Source: Flavobacterium rakeshii
Lineage (GTDB): Bacteria; Bacteroidota; Bacteroidia; Flavobacteriales; Flavobacteriaceae
DNA length: 64,000 bases
Reading direction: 5' to 3'
NCBI RefSeq assembly: GCF_009741375.1
Contig: NZ_WOWP01000034.1
Location: 1 to 64,000, forward strand
Shown here: piece by piece, positions 36,062 to 44,834 of the stretch
Numbering within the stretch: position 1 is the stretch's first letter
How the letters are laid out: the number at the start of each line of letters is the position of its first letter
Position numbers and translations under genes: made by a program
The notes under the pieces: model-generated
The model's database searches: none
Seen by the model: only the letters and a program-made list of their open reading frames with translations
Told to the model about the DNA's origin: nothing

Positions 36062-37348
36062 ATGAGAATAAAAGACCTTAATGTTAACGAGGATATACTC
36101 GAACTTTTTAACTATACACTAAACGGTGATGCTAAAGCCGAAGTAAAGAAACTACTTTCCTTTCCGCTTGTTAGTACAAGTGAGATACTGGAGCGCCAAA
36201 ACATACTCAAAGGTTTCATGGAAAACTTTTCGTTATTTGAGGGCTACTCCTATTCCCGTATTGATTTTAGGCAGGTATACATCTTTTTAAGAAACTTTGA
36301 TGAGCATGACTTTCTTCCTAAACGACTGAAGTTAAGACTTAGACTCTCTAAAAAAAAGCATTATGATTACCGAGGGTGGTGTGTGCAGTTAATAACGCTT
36401 TTCCACAGGCTGCACAACCATTACATTAAAAGGCTTATTACAGCCCCATTCCCCGAAAAGTATAAAAACGACATTAGGTTACTGGATGATTTTTTAAACA
36501 GTTTTAAACTGGACTATTATGAAAACCTTATACGGGAACACAAATTTGGCGTAAAGCACATTGTACAAATTATAAAACACATTTCGCTAAAAAAGCAGAA
36601 AAAGGAGATTACACCCTTCCAAGATACTTATACCCTTTTTGAAGCCTACATATCAATCATTACAGGAATAAAAAAACATAATTTCTGTTTTCCTGAAATC
36701 AGTACAGGGCAGGTATCATTGACAGATTTTTACCATCCCCTGCTAAAAGACCCTGTTAAAAACACGTTTACCTCAAACAGTAATGTTATTCTTATAACAG
36801 GCCCTAATATGTCGGGCAAATCCACTCTGCTTAAAGCCATAAGTCTTTGTATTTATCTCGGCAATATTGGGTTTGCCGTACCTGCAAAGGCCGCCCAGTT
36901 ACCACGGTACAACAATATATCGGTATTTATTAATCTTAATGATGACATGCAAAGCGGGTACAGTCATTTTATGACCGAGGTTATAAATCTCAAAAACGTA
37001 GCACTGGAAGCCACCAACGACAGTCCTAATTATGCAGTTTTTGACGAACTTTTTAGAGGTACTAATATTGAAGATGCACTGGAAATAAGCCAAACTACCC
37101 TTAGAGGGCTGCTTAATTTTAAAAATTCCCTGTTTTTAGTCTCCAGCCATTTGCATCAGCTTACCGAAATGAAAGAGATACAGGATAAAACAATTGATAC
37201 TTTTTATCTGGACTGTAACCTAAAAGCAAACATACCGGCATTTACCTACACTTTAAAACCAGGCTGGAGTGATGTAAAAATAGGTCGCATACTTTTTGAA
37301 AAAGAAGGGCTAAATACCATTTTAAATCCTAAACATACCTTATCATGA
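36062..37348 (+). CDS. Short MutS-family ATPase
   Basis: A 428-residue cytosolic protein. The C-terminal part is a MutS ATPase: Walker A GPNMSGKST (about 247-255), 'DDMQSGYSHFMTEVINLKNV' (Q-loop region), Walker B with 'YAVFDELFRGTNIEDALEIS' (from 324) and the His-switch 'LFLVSSHLHQLTEM'. The N-terminal 240 residues are the lever/clamp-like helical region. The mismatch-recognition domain I and connector domain of true MutS are absent, as is a Smr domain of MutS2. It is therefore not the main mismatch-repair MutS, and its role is unknown. Its stop overlaps the next ATG (ATGA at 37345), so it is translationally coupled to the first of two paralogous unknown genes. Confidence 0.85.
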   Translation: MRIKDLNVNEDILELFNYTLNGDAKAEVKKLLSFPLVSTSEILERQNILKGFMENFSLFEGYSYSRIDFRQVYIFLRNFDEHDFLPKRLKLRLRLSKKKHYDYRGWCVQLITLFHRLHNHYIKRLITAPFPEKYKNDIRLLDDFLNSFKLDYYENLIREHKFGVKHIVQIIKHISLKKQKKEITPFQDTYTLFEAYISIITGIKKHNFCFPEISTGQVSLTDFYHPLLKDPVKNTFTSNSNVILITGPNMSGKSTLLKAISLCIYLGNIGFAVPAKAAQLPRYNNISVFINLNDDMQSGYSHFMTEVINLKNVALEATNDSPNYAVFDELFRGTNIEDALEISQTTLRGLLNFKNSLFLVSSHLHQLTEMKEIQDKTIDTFYLDCNLKANIPAFTYTLKPGWSDVKIGRILFEKEGLNTILNPKHTLS

Positions 37349-37899
37349 ACTCAAAAGGCTGGAAAAATTTTGCAGAATACATTAATGGAGAATACTTTAA
37401 AAAAGGATTTTGGTATCCGCCTGCGGTAAAAAAAGCACATAATGGCTATACCATAGTGTTTGAGAATTATTCTACAGGTGGTGAAACTCCTGTAACGTGT
37501 ACAAAGGTTTACACCTACATTATCCCAAAAAAATATTTTGAATTTCATATATACAACAGCAATATATTTAGCTCAATAGGCAAGTACTTTGGCATGCAGG
37601 ATATAGAAACCGGAGACCCTGTTTTTGATAAAAATTACATTGTAAAAAGTAATGATGGGTTTAAAATAAAACAGTTACTACGAGACCCAAAAGTAAAACA
37701 TGAAATTGAAAACTTTAAACGTTTAAATTTAAAACTCTCAAAACCCGGAAAACTTTGGAAAAAACTTCCTGAAGGGGCTTATGAGATTGAATTTATAACG
37801 GAAAGAGACATTCATGATTACAGGGAGCTTGAAACCATTTACTTACTTATAACAACAGTATTAGATAAACTGGAAGAGATAGGTATTCTCAACAAATAA
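37345..37899 (+). CDS. Protein of unknown function (paralogue 1 of a tandem pair)
   Basis: A 184-residue cytosolic protein with no signal or membrane segment. It opens 'GWKNFAEYINGEY', has a central 'SSIGKYFGMQDIETGDPVFDKNYIVKSNDGFKIKQLL' region, and ends in a helix 'ITTVLDKLEEIG'. The central part vaguely recalls DUF3137-type sequences ('FD..F.V.S.D...a..LL'), but I do not assign a family. It is clearly homologous along its length to the gene at 38000 and overlaps the MutS-like gene by 4 bases. Confidence 0.78.
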   Translation: MNSKGWKNFAEYINGEYFKKGFWYPPAVKKAHNGYTIVFENYSTGGETPVTCTKVYTYIIPKKYFEFHIYNSNIFSSIGKYFGMQDIETGDPVFDKNYIVKSNDGFKIKQLLRDPKVKHEIENFKRLNLKLSKPGKLWKKLPEGAYEIEFITERDIHDYRELETIYLLITTVLDKLEEIGILNK

Positions 37900-37999
37900 A
37901 TTACATAGTAGTTAAATAAAACAGTAACAATATGGCAATATAAGCTACTAATTATTATGTAATACTATTTCGAGATATATCAATAAACAACACCTTACT

Positions 38000-38581
38000 A
38001 TGAAGCCAGAAAAATGGAATGAGTTTGCCCAATATATTAATGGTGAATATATTAAAAACAGTGCATGGCACTCGGCAAAAACTATTAAAAAATATAAAGG
38101 CCATTCAGTAATTTTTGATAATTACACAACCTATCAAACGGTATCAAACACTACAATTACACAAGTTTTCACAAGGCTAACAATACCTCTTAATATAAAT
38201 TATGAGTTCAGTTTTGAAATTTACAGAAAGAACCTCATAACCAGTATAGGTAAACTATTTGGTATGCAGGACATAGAGGTTGGACATACTAAATTTGACA
38301 GGGATTTTATTATAAAAAGTAATAATGGTTTTAAAATAAAGCAGATTTTAAACAATAAGGAAGTAAGAGAATCCATAGAACAGTTTAAAGGAGTTTATAT
38401 CACAACCTCAAAAAAAGAGGGTATTTTTGGAAAAAAACTTCCTAAAAGCAAAACAGAACTTACACTCTATACCTACGATGACATAACCGATTTTGAAATG
38501 CTTAAAGCCTTTTATGACCTGTTAACTATTTTGACAGACAAGCTTGAAAGTATGGACTATATAAAAACCGAAGCTATCTAA
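38000..38581 (+). CDS. Protein of unknown function (paralogue 2 of a tandem pair)
   Basis: A 193-residue paralogue of the preceding protein. It shares 'W..FA.YINGEY.K', 'F.NY.T', 'SIGK.FGMQDIE.G...FD..FI.KSN.GFKIKQ.L' and a terminal 'LLT.LTDKLE' helix. By eye it is roughly 40 percent identical, so this is an old tandem duplication rather than a recent copy. A 100-base AT-rich gap separates the two. Its TAA stop overlaps the TAG stop of the convergent TRIC gene (CTAA, 38578-38581). No signal peptide; function unknown. Confidence 0.78.
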   Translation: MKPEKWNEFAQYINGEYIKNSAWHSAKTIKKYKGHSVIFDNYTTYQTVSNTTITQVFTRLTIPLNINYEFSFEIYRKNLITSIGKLFGMQDIEVGHTKFDRDFIIKSNNGFKIKQILNNKEVRESIEQFKGVYITTSKKEGIFGKKLPKSKTELTLYTYDDITDFEMLKAFYDLLTILTDKLESMDYIKTEAI

Positions 38582-39183
38582 TTTTTACCCAGTGACGGCA
38601 ACGACCATTTAAACACCACGGCCATTAACCTAACGGTAATAATAACCCCAGATGTAAGTATATACAGGAGTCCGTTAGATACATCTAACGTTTTTAGTAA
38701 AAAGAAAACACCTCCGCCTAAAATACAAATGGTGGCATATATTTCCCTTCTAAAAACAACTGGTATCTGGTTACATAATATATCACGGGTTACTCCGCCA
38801 AAACAGGCTGTCATGGTTCCCAAAGCAATACAAATTACAGGATGCAGGTTAACATCCAGTCCTTTTTCAAGCCCTATAAGGGTAAAAACTCCCAATCCTA
38901 TAGTATCAAAAAAGAAAAGGGATGTGCGTAGCTTATCCAGTTTTTTCCTGAATATTATGGCCAGTACAAACCCGGCAGTAATAACGTATACATAGTTAAG
39001 GTCCTGCATCCACCCTACCGGTGTACGACCTATAAGTACATCACGCAGGGTACCACCGCCCACAGCCGTTACAAAGGCAATGACAAATACCCCAAACGGA
39101 TCCATTTTTTTGTTTAGCGCCGTTAGCACCCCCGATATGGCAAAAGCCATAGTTCCTAAAATATCTAGCAGGTAAAAAAACAT
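38578..39183 (-). CDS. TRIC/YicG-family (UPF0126) membrane protein
   Basis: A 201-residue integral membrane protein made of two similar halves of three helices plus a seventh helix. The first half reads 'LLDILGTMAFAISGVLTALNKKMDPFGVFVIAFVTAVGGGTLRDVLIG', the second 'DTIGLGVFTLIGLEKGLDVNLHPVICIALGTMTACFGGVTRDILCNQIP'. The GGGxxRD motif in each half is diagnostic of the prokaryotic TRIC (trimeric intracellular cation channel) family, also known as glycine-uptake YicG-type proteins. Its ATG overlaps the RDD stop by one base, so the two are co-transcribed. Transported ion or solute not determined. Confidence 0.9.
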   Translation of the reverse strand: MFFYLLDILGTMAFAISGVLTALNKKMDPFGVFVIAFVTAVGGGTLRDVLIGRTPVGWMQDLNYVYVITAGFVLAIIFRKKLDKLRTSLFFFDTIGLGVFTLIGLEKGLDVNLHPVICIALGTMTACFGGVTRDILCNQIPVVFRREIYATICILGGGVFFLLKTLDVSNGLLYILTSGVIITVRLMAVVFKWSLPSLGKN

Positions 39184-39923
39184 TACATGTTTTGGGTATA
39201 GTAGTTATAATCTTTTATAATAGTACTTACAAAGGCCATGTTGGTGTTTGACACCGATTTTATACCGGTAACCAATTCAATTTTATCTACCAGTTTAACT
39301 ATAATTTCATGATCGGCAGATTTTATCGCTGTTTCATACGTTTCCTTAATAATCCTTACATCATTATCAGTAAGCTTTATTACCAACGGATAAGTAGGCA
39401 CATAATCACTTTTAAGCTCAGTTAGTATAGTATGATTAATATTAATTTTATTTTTAAGGGTAATTACAGCCGTACCGGCTGCCATATCACCTATTCGTTG
39501 TGTTTTGTTACTTACTATCATAACAATAAGACCAATAAAACTAAACGGTGGTGTTACTTCAATTATCCTGAAAAGCCATCTTATAAGGTAATCGGCAAAA
39601 CTGGACTGATATCCGTCTATTTTTATCACCTTTATTTTTAAAATCTTTTTTCCTACAGTTTGACCTTCCATCAGGTTTTCAAAAAACAATGCGTAAAAAG
39701 CCACAGGCAGGGATATAAATCCGTACACAGCCATTAATGAAGCACTGTCTGTCCCTATAAAATGTTCAATATCAAAAACATTGAACACCAAAGATATAAC
39801 TACTCCATAGTAGCAAAAAATAATTAGTACATCAAGTAAATATGCCAGTACTCTTTCACCTACAGATGCGGTAGTGAAATTTATATTAACATTTTGAGTA
39901 GTTGTTATAGATAATTCTGACAT
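39183..39923 (-). CDS. RDD-family membrane protein
   Basis: From the ATG at 39923 the product has 246 residues (MSELSITTTQNV...). The RDD domain occupies about residues 15-155: 'ASVGERVLAYLLDVLIIF', 'EGQTVGKKILKIKVIKIDGY' and 'KTQRIGDMAAGTAVI', with four hydrophobic helices. The remaining soluble tail contains charged helices. The frame stays open to 39971, but that start would run into the divergent spoIIM-like gene (39945), so the internal ATG is chosen. RDD genes commonly sit beside spoIIM/DUF4129/MoxR/DUF58 operons, as here, which suggests a joint membrane function of unknown nature. Confidence 0.87.
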   Translation of the reverse strand: MSELSITTTQNVNINFTTASVGERVLAYLLDVLIIFCYYGVVISLVFNVFDIEHFIGTDSASLMAVYGFISLPVAFYALFFENLMEGQTVGKKILKIKVIKIDGYQSSFADYLIRWLFRIIEVTPPFSFIGLIVMIVSNKTQRIGDMAAGTAVITLKNKININHTILTELKSDYVPTYPLVIKLTDNDVRIIKETYETAIKSADHEIIVKLVDKIELVTGIKSVSNTNMAFVSTIIKDYNYYTQNM

Positions 39924-39944
39924 ATTTTTTATTTTAGCTTCCCT

Positions 39945-40916
39945 ATGAGAGAAGTGGCATTTATAAAACAAAATAAAGAAAAATGGCTTGAATTTGAACA
40001 GGCTATTTTTGGTAAAGCTAAAAAAAATCCTGATGAATTAGCCAGTTTATATATTCATTTGGTTAACGACCTCTCGTTTGCACAAACCTACTACCCTAAA
40101 AGCAAAGCCGTTACCTATTTAAACCACCTTGCTTCTATTACCTATCAAAAAATTTATAAAACTAAAAGAGAAGAAAGCAATAGGTTTATAAGCTTCTTTA
40201 AAACAGAGGTGCCGTTAATAGTATATCAGTACAGGCGATATGTTTTATATGCTTTTATACTTTTTACAGTTTTTACGGCAATTGGAGTTATATCTGCAAT
40301 GAACGACACCACTTTTGTAAGGCTGATAATGGGCGATAACTATGTTAACATGACACTTGAAAACATAGAAAAAGGCAACCCTGTAGCTGTATATAAAAGT
40401 GGCAGTAATTGGGGAATGTGGTTTTCCATTACAAAAAATAACCTGGAGGTAGGACTTAAATCTTATTTCTTTGGCATATTTGCCGGCATTGGTACTGCTT
40501 ATATACTATTTAGAAACTGCGTTATGCTGGGATCGTTTCAGTATTTTTTCCAGGAGCAGGGTGTTTTTTGGGAAAGCGTTCGCGGTATATGGATACATGG
40601 TGCAATGGAAATATTTGCTATTGTGATAGAAGCTGCAGCAGGTTTAATTTTAGGCGCATCATTGCTGTTCCCTAAAACCTACTCACGTAAAGCTTCACTT
40701 AAAATAGGTTTTAAAAACAGTTTTAAAATAGTACTGGCTACAATGCCGTTTACCATAATGGCAGGTATACTGGAAGGTTTTGTAACCCGTTACTCGCCAG
40801 ATATGCCTCTGTTTTTAAATATATTTATTATACTTGCTACTTTAGCACTTATATCTTTTTATTTTTTGATATACCCATTCATTGTACATAAAAAAACACA
40901 CCTGAAAAATGTTTAA
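39945..40916 (+). CDS. SpoIIM (stage II sporulation M)-family membrane protein
   Basis: A 323-residue membrane protein: a soluble helical N-terminal part (about 1-95), then about six membrane helices with the family segments 'FFGIFAGIGTAYILFRNCVMLGSFQYFF' and 'GIWIHGAMEIFAIVIEAAAGLILGASLLFP'. The family is named for a Bacillus sporulation protein, but in non-sporing Bacteroidota it heads a MoxR/DUF58 operon. It is divergent from the RDD gene with only 21 bases between starts. Its stop overlaps the next gene by 8 bases. Function in this phylum is unknown. Confidence 0.87.
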   Translation: MREVAFIKQNKEKWLEFEQAIFGKAKKNPDELASLYIHLVNDLSFAQTYYPKSKAVTYLNHLASITYQKIYKTKREESNRFISFFKTEVPLIVYQYRRYVLYAFILFTVFTAIGVISAMNDTTFVRLIMGDNYVNMTLENIEKGNPVAVYKSGSNWGMWFSITKNNLEVGLKSYFFGIFAGIGTAYILFRNCVMLGSFQYFFQEQGVFWESVRGIWIHGAMEIFAIVIEAAAGLILGASLLFPKTYSRKASLKIGFKNSFKIVLATMPFTIMAGILEGFVTRYSPDMPLFLNIFIILATLALISFYFLIYPFIVHKKTHLKNV

Positions 40917-41826
40917 ATTATACCGTCTTCGTGATTTTAATGCTCTAATTAGCGATAGCTTTTCTTTTTTTAAATATCACGGAAAAAATTATTTTAAAAA
41001 TTACTTCATCATAAATGGAGGTATACTGGTTGTAATAGCACTACTTACCTATCTTGTTACTAATGTTATTTTTACTTCTATAGGTGACTTTAACTCGCCG
41101 GGAGCCCAAGAAATGATTTTGAATTATTTTGAAGATAATGTATGGTACTTTATTAGTGTAGGCGGACTTATATTACTATTATTAATAACACTCTCACTAC
41201 TTAATTACAGTTACCCAATACTATACCTTAAAACATTACAGGATAAACAGGAGCCTACCGTTAAGGACATATTAACCCTGCTAAAATCAAAAGCAGGAAA
41301 AATAATATTATTCCCTATTGCTTCATTAATAAGTTTTATACCTTTATTTACAATAATTGCTCTTATATCGGCATTTTTTGTGGTCACTATAATTGGTATT
41401 CCGGTTGCGTGTATCATAATAGTTGCAATGGGAAGCTGGATATCACTATCTTTTTACGACAATATCACTACTAATAACGGTTTTTTCACTTCTTTCTCTC
41501 AGGGAATAACAATACTAAAAAATAATTTTTGGGCAAACATAGGTGTAAGTTTAATAATTGGTATTGTAGTATTTTGTATTGATTTATTCTTCTCAGCAAT
41601 TCCTGAATTATTAGGAAGCTTCACCCTGTTAGATGAAACTACCGATACTTCTTCAATATCAGTAATCCTTACTATAATAGGTACTACTATATCAGTATTT
41701 GTGAGTTATTTATTAACCAATCTTACTGTTATCTCTCAGGGAATGATTTATTATAGCTATGAAGAATCAATTCATAACAGGTCACTTGATTCAGAAATAG
41801 ACTTAATTGGAGGTGAACGTGAGTAA
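40909..41826 (+). CDS. Multi-pass membrane protein in the MoxR/DUF58 operon
   Basis: A 305-residue hydrophobic protein with about six membrane helices, for example 'YFIINGGILVVIALLTYLVTNVIF', 'FISVGGLILLLLITLSLLNYSY' and 'GVSLIIGIVVFCIDLFF'. The arrangement (paired helices around 'SFIPLFTIIALISAFFVVTIIGIPVACIIIVAMGSW') resembles DUF4013-like or glycerophosphodiester-phosphodiesterase-type membrane domains, but I do not assign a family firmly. It overlaps both neighbours (8 bases upstream and the downstream GTG start), placing it firmly within the operon. Confidence 0.75.
   Translation: MFKLYRLRDFNALISDSFSFFKYHGKNYFKNYFIINGGILVVIALLTYLVTNVIFTSIGDFNSPGAQEMILNYFEDNVWYFISVGGLILLLLITLSLLNYSYPILYLKTLQDKQEPTVKDILTLLKSKAGKIILFPIASLISFIPLFTIIALISAFFVVTIIGIPVACIIIVAMGSWISLSFYDNITTNNGFFTSFSQGITILKNNFWANIGVSLIIGIVVFCIDLFFSAIPELLGSFTLLDETTDTSSISVILTIIGTTISVFVSYLLTNLTVISQGMIYYSYEESIHNRSLDSEIDLIGGERE
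41809..41813 (+). promoter_or_regulatory. Strong Shine-Dalgarno site setting the DUF4129 start
   Basis: GGAGG followed by a 5-base spacer and GTG. Such a perfect site is unusual in this window, where most genes have only A-rich leaders. It lies within the last codons of the upstream gene (I-G-G-E), so coding constraint may partly explain it. Confidence 0.5.
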
Positions 41827-42565
41827 AAAGATTTTAATACTATATATATTCTGTATTTCATTTTTTCAACCTGTTTTTGCCGGAACAACCGTGCAGGACA
41901 CACTGAAAACCGAAATGCATTTCCCTATATCTGATACGGTTAAATACACACAAAGACAATTATCCCCAAACTTTAAAGAAAAATATAAAGGGAAAGAGTT
42001 TGTGTATGAAGTTAAACCAAAGGCTAAAACTGCATGGGATCGTTTTTGGGAATGGGTTGGACGACTTATAAGGGATATTTTAGGAGCTGGTGATAAAACC
42101 TCAAATTCTAATTTTCTCATCTATACCATAAGGACATTTGCATTTGTTGCGATAGGGTTTGTAATTTACCTTACAATAACAGCGTTACTTGGAAAAGACA
42201 AATACTGGATTTTTAAACGTTCGAGCAAAAAAATAACTGCCGAAGAAATAATGACAGAAGAACTGTCTCAGGCAAACTTTAAAGATCTAATAGAAAAAAC
42301 AAAACAGAACGGCGACTACAGGCTTGCTACAAGGTATTACTACCTGTGGCTGCTAAAGCTGCTTACCTACAGGGAAATTATACAATGGCATCCTGATAAA
42401 ACAAATACAGACTATTTGTATGAAATTACAAACCCTGAATTAAAAGAAGATTTTAAATACCTTTCATACATATATGATTATATATGGTATGGCGAATTTG
42501 AAATAAAAAATGATGCTTTCATTAAAGCAGAAAAAGCATTTACTAAAACCATTAATACCCTTTAA
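41819..42565 (+). CDS. DUF4129-domain membrane protein
   Basis: From the GTG at 41819 the product has 248 residues: a signal peptide (VSKKILILYIFCISFFQPVFAG), an extracytoplasmic stretch of about 70 residues, one membrane helix (about 98-122), and a cytoplasmic DUF4129 domain at the end ('YRLATRYYYLWLLKLLTYREII', 'DKTNTDYLYEI', 'YIYDYIWYGEFEI'). The GTG is preferred over the TTG at 41807 because a strong GGAGG (41809-41813) sits 5 bases before it and the signal peptide begins there. It overlaps the previous stop. DUF4129 proteins are regular partners of MoxR and DUF58 proteins. Confidence 0.85.
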   Translation: MSKKILILYIFCISFFQPVFAGTTVQDTLKTEMHFPISDTVKYTQRQLSPNFKEKYKGKEFVYEVKPKAKTAWDRFWEWVGRLIRDILGAGDKTSNSNFLIYTIRTFAFVAIGFVIYLTITALLGKDKYWIFKRSSKKITAEEIMTEELSQANFKDLIEKTKQNGDYRLATRYYYLWLLKLLTYREIIQWHPDKTNTDYLYEITNPELKEDFKYLSYIYDYIWYGEFEIKNDAFIKAEKAFTKTINTL

Positions 42566-42567
42566 CC

Positions 42568-43761
42568 ATGAAAAAAAGCCTTATTGCATATATAGTGCTG
42601 TTTGCATTGGTTTTAGTCGTTATTATGATTGTAGATGCAAATAAACCTGAACCTGTAAACTGGTTACCGAGCTATAAAACAGAAGAAAAAATCCCTTTAG
42701 GACTTTATGTTTTAGATAAAGAAGCAAAAACCATTTTTAAGGACAGTGAGCTTAAAAAGTTTAGTATTACTCCTTACGAATACATCACTCCCCTATATGA
42801 CTATGATCTTGAAGATTATACCGAAAAAGGCACTTTTATAAACATTGACGAGTCAAGCAAAATTGATAACGAGTCGGTACAGGAACTGCTGTATTTTGCC
42901 GAATACGGGAGTACTGTATTCTTAAGCATGAAGGATTTCCCTAATGCTATTCTCGATTCTCTCCATTTAGGGATATCTTATCGTTATTACAGTAACGATT
43001 CGTTAAAACTTACCCTTGCCGATAAAACTAAAAACATCGACAAGCTATATTACAATGAAGGAGTTGGATTCACTTATTTTGATAGGCTGGATACCTTAAA
43101 CACCCTAATACTGGGCTACCAAAGGCTGGACAAGAAAAAAGATGTCAATTTCATTAAGGTTCCTTACGGTAACGGCTCTTTTATATTACATACACAACCT
43201 GCGGCATTTACTAATTTTCATCTTTTAAAAAGTGATCATTACCGTTATGCCGAACAGGTACTGTCATACCTTCCTCAGGGTAATATATACTGGTACTCAA
43301 AATCGTTAATAGATGACCAACTTGAAGGCTCAGCTTTAAGATATTTCTTAAAACAACCTGCCTTTAAGGCGGTATACCGCTTAGGGCTATTATGTTTGTT
43401 TATATTTATATTCTTTAATGCCCGAAGAAAACAACGTATTGTAGATGATATACCCCCGGTAAAAAACACAACGATAGATTTTACAAAAACCATAGGTAAC
43501 CTTTATTACCAGGAAAAAGATCATCATACTATAATCCAAAAGAAAATTATTTATTTCCTGGAACATATAAGAACCGTTTACCTTATAGATACTTCCAGTT
43601 TAAATAATGAGTTTGTAGAAAAACTACACCAAAAAACAGGAAAGCCTCTTGAAGATATTGAAAAAGCCGTAAGTTTGATAAAACGACACCGAAACAGCTT
43701 TGAAAGTAGCGAGGCAGATGTGATACAGATTAATAAAGCAATAGAAAAACTGATACTATAA
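42568..43761 (+). CDS. DUF4350-domain membrane protein
   Basis: A 397-residue protein with an N-terminal helix (about 5-23), an extracytoplasmic domain ('LYDYDLEDYTEKGTFINID' and 'VPYGNGSFILHTQPAAFTNFHL'), a second helix near 'AVYRLGLLCLFIFIFF' (about 270-286), and a cytoplasmic helical tail. The glutamine-amidotransferase-like DUF4350 fold is suggested by the 'YGNGSFILHTQPAAFTN' strand-turn, without catalytic residues visible. It begins 2 bases after the DUF4129 stop and its own stop overlaps the MoxR start by one base. Part of the spoIIM-like to DUF58 operon. Confidence 0.8.
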   Translation: MKKSLIAYIVLFALVLVVIMIVDANKPEPVNWLPSYKTEEKIPLGLYVLDKEAKTIFKDSELKKFSITPYEYITPLYDYDLEDYTEKGTFINIDESSKIDNESVQELLYFAEYGSTVFLSMKDFPNAILDSLHLGISYRYYSNDSLKLTLADKTKNIDKLYYNEGVGFTYFDRLDTLNTLILGYQRLDKKKDVNFIKVPYGNGSFILHTQPAAFTNFHLLKSDHYRYAEQVLSYLPQGNIYWYSKSLIDDQLEGSALRYFLKQPAFKAVYRLGLLCLFIFIFFNARRKQRIVDDIPPVKNTTIDFTKTIGNLYYQEKDHHTIIQKKIIYFLEHIRTVYLIDTSSLNNEFVEKLHQKTGKPLEDIEKAVSLIKRHRNSFESSEADVIQINKAIEKLIL

Positions 43762-44834
43762 TGGAATCATTTGAAAATAATAACACCGAAAACAATCCGG
43801 AGAACCTTACTAATACACAAAACCACACACCGGAAAACAATAACGTTGAAACACAAAGCGACAATATTAACTTTGGTATGAGGCTTGATTTAAACGAGCT
43901 ACAACAAAGCATAAATGATGTTAAGCAGGAAATAGGCAATGTTATTGTGGGTCAGCATAAAATGATAGACAGGCTGCTTGTTGCCATACTGTCTAACGGA
44001 CACGTGTTGCTTGAAGGTGTACCGGGTGTTGCAAAAACCATTACGGCAAAACTTTTGGCAAAAACCCTTTCGCTTGATTTCAGCAGAATTCAGTTTACGC
44101 CCGATTTAATGCCTTCAGATATACTGGGAACATCGGTATTTGACATGTCTAAATCTTCCTTTGATTTTAAAAAAGGACCAATATTCTCTAATTTCATACT
44201 AATTGATGAGATAAACAGGGCTCCGGCAAAAACACAGGCAGCACTTTTTGAGGTAATGGAAGAAAGACAAATTACCATTGAAGGCAGCAGTTACAAAATG
44301 GAATCTCCGTTTCTTGTAATAGCAACACAAAACCCAATTGAGCAGGAAGGTACTTATCGCCTGCCGGAAGCTCAGTTGGATCGTTTTCTTTTCAAAATCA
44401 CTATCGATTATCCAAAACTAGAAGAAGAGATAGCTATACTGCAAAGAGAAAATGCATTACAAAACAAAGAGAAACTGCAGGATGTAAAAACCATACTTTC
44501 TCAGGCAAACATTGTTAAATATCAGGCACTGGTAAAACAAATTGTTATAGAGCCTCAGCTTTTAGAGTACATTGCCAAGCTTGTAGCAAACACACGTGAA
44601 AATGCTTTCCTTTATCTTGGAGCCTCTCCGCGTGCCTCTATCGCTATACTAAACGCTGCAAAAGGATATGCTGCCCTTAGAGGCAGGGACTTTGTAACAC
44701 CAGATGATATTAAAGATTCTGCCGTACCTGTACTACAGCACCGTGTTGTAATAGCACCGGAAAGAGAAATGGAAGGACTTACCGGAGAACAGATAATAAG
44801 ACAGATAATTGACACTGTAGAAATTCCGCGTTAA
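43761..44834 (+). CDS. MoxR-family AAA+ ATPase
   Basis: A 357-residue AAA+ protein. After an Asn/Thr/Glu-rich leader of about 30 residues come 'VIVGQHKMIDRLLVAIL', Walker A GVPGVAKT (86-93), 'RIQFTPDLMPSDILGT', Walker B 'FILIDEINRAPAKTQAAL', sensor 1 'FLVIATQNPIEQEGTY' and arginine finger region 'LPEAQLDRF', then the lid with 'GASPRASIAILNAAKGYA'. MoxR proteins act as chaperones that insert metal or cofactor, or activate VWA-domain partners. The adjacent DUF58 gene is such a partner. Starts overlap through TAATG at both ends. Confidence 0.95.
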   Translation: MESFENNNTENNPENLTNTQNHTPENNNVETQSDNINFGMRLDLNELQQSINDVKQEIGNVIVGQHKMIDRLLVAILSNGHVLLEGVPGVAKTITAKLLAKTLSLDFSRIQFTPDLMPSDILGTSVFDMSKSSFDFKKGPIFSNFILIDEINRAPAKTQAALFEVMEERQITIEGSSYKMESPFLVIATQNPIEQEGTYRLPEAQLDRFLFKITIDYPKLEEEIAILQRENALQNKEKLQDVKTILSQANIVKYQALVKQIVIEPQLLEYIAKLVANTRENAFLYLGASPRASIAILNAAKGYAALRGRDFVTPDDIKDSAVPVLQHRVVIAPEREMEGLTGEQIIRQIIDTVEIPR

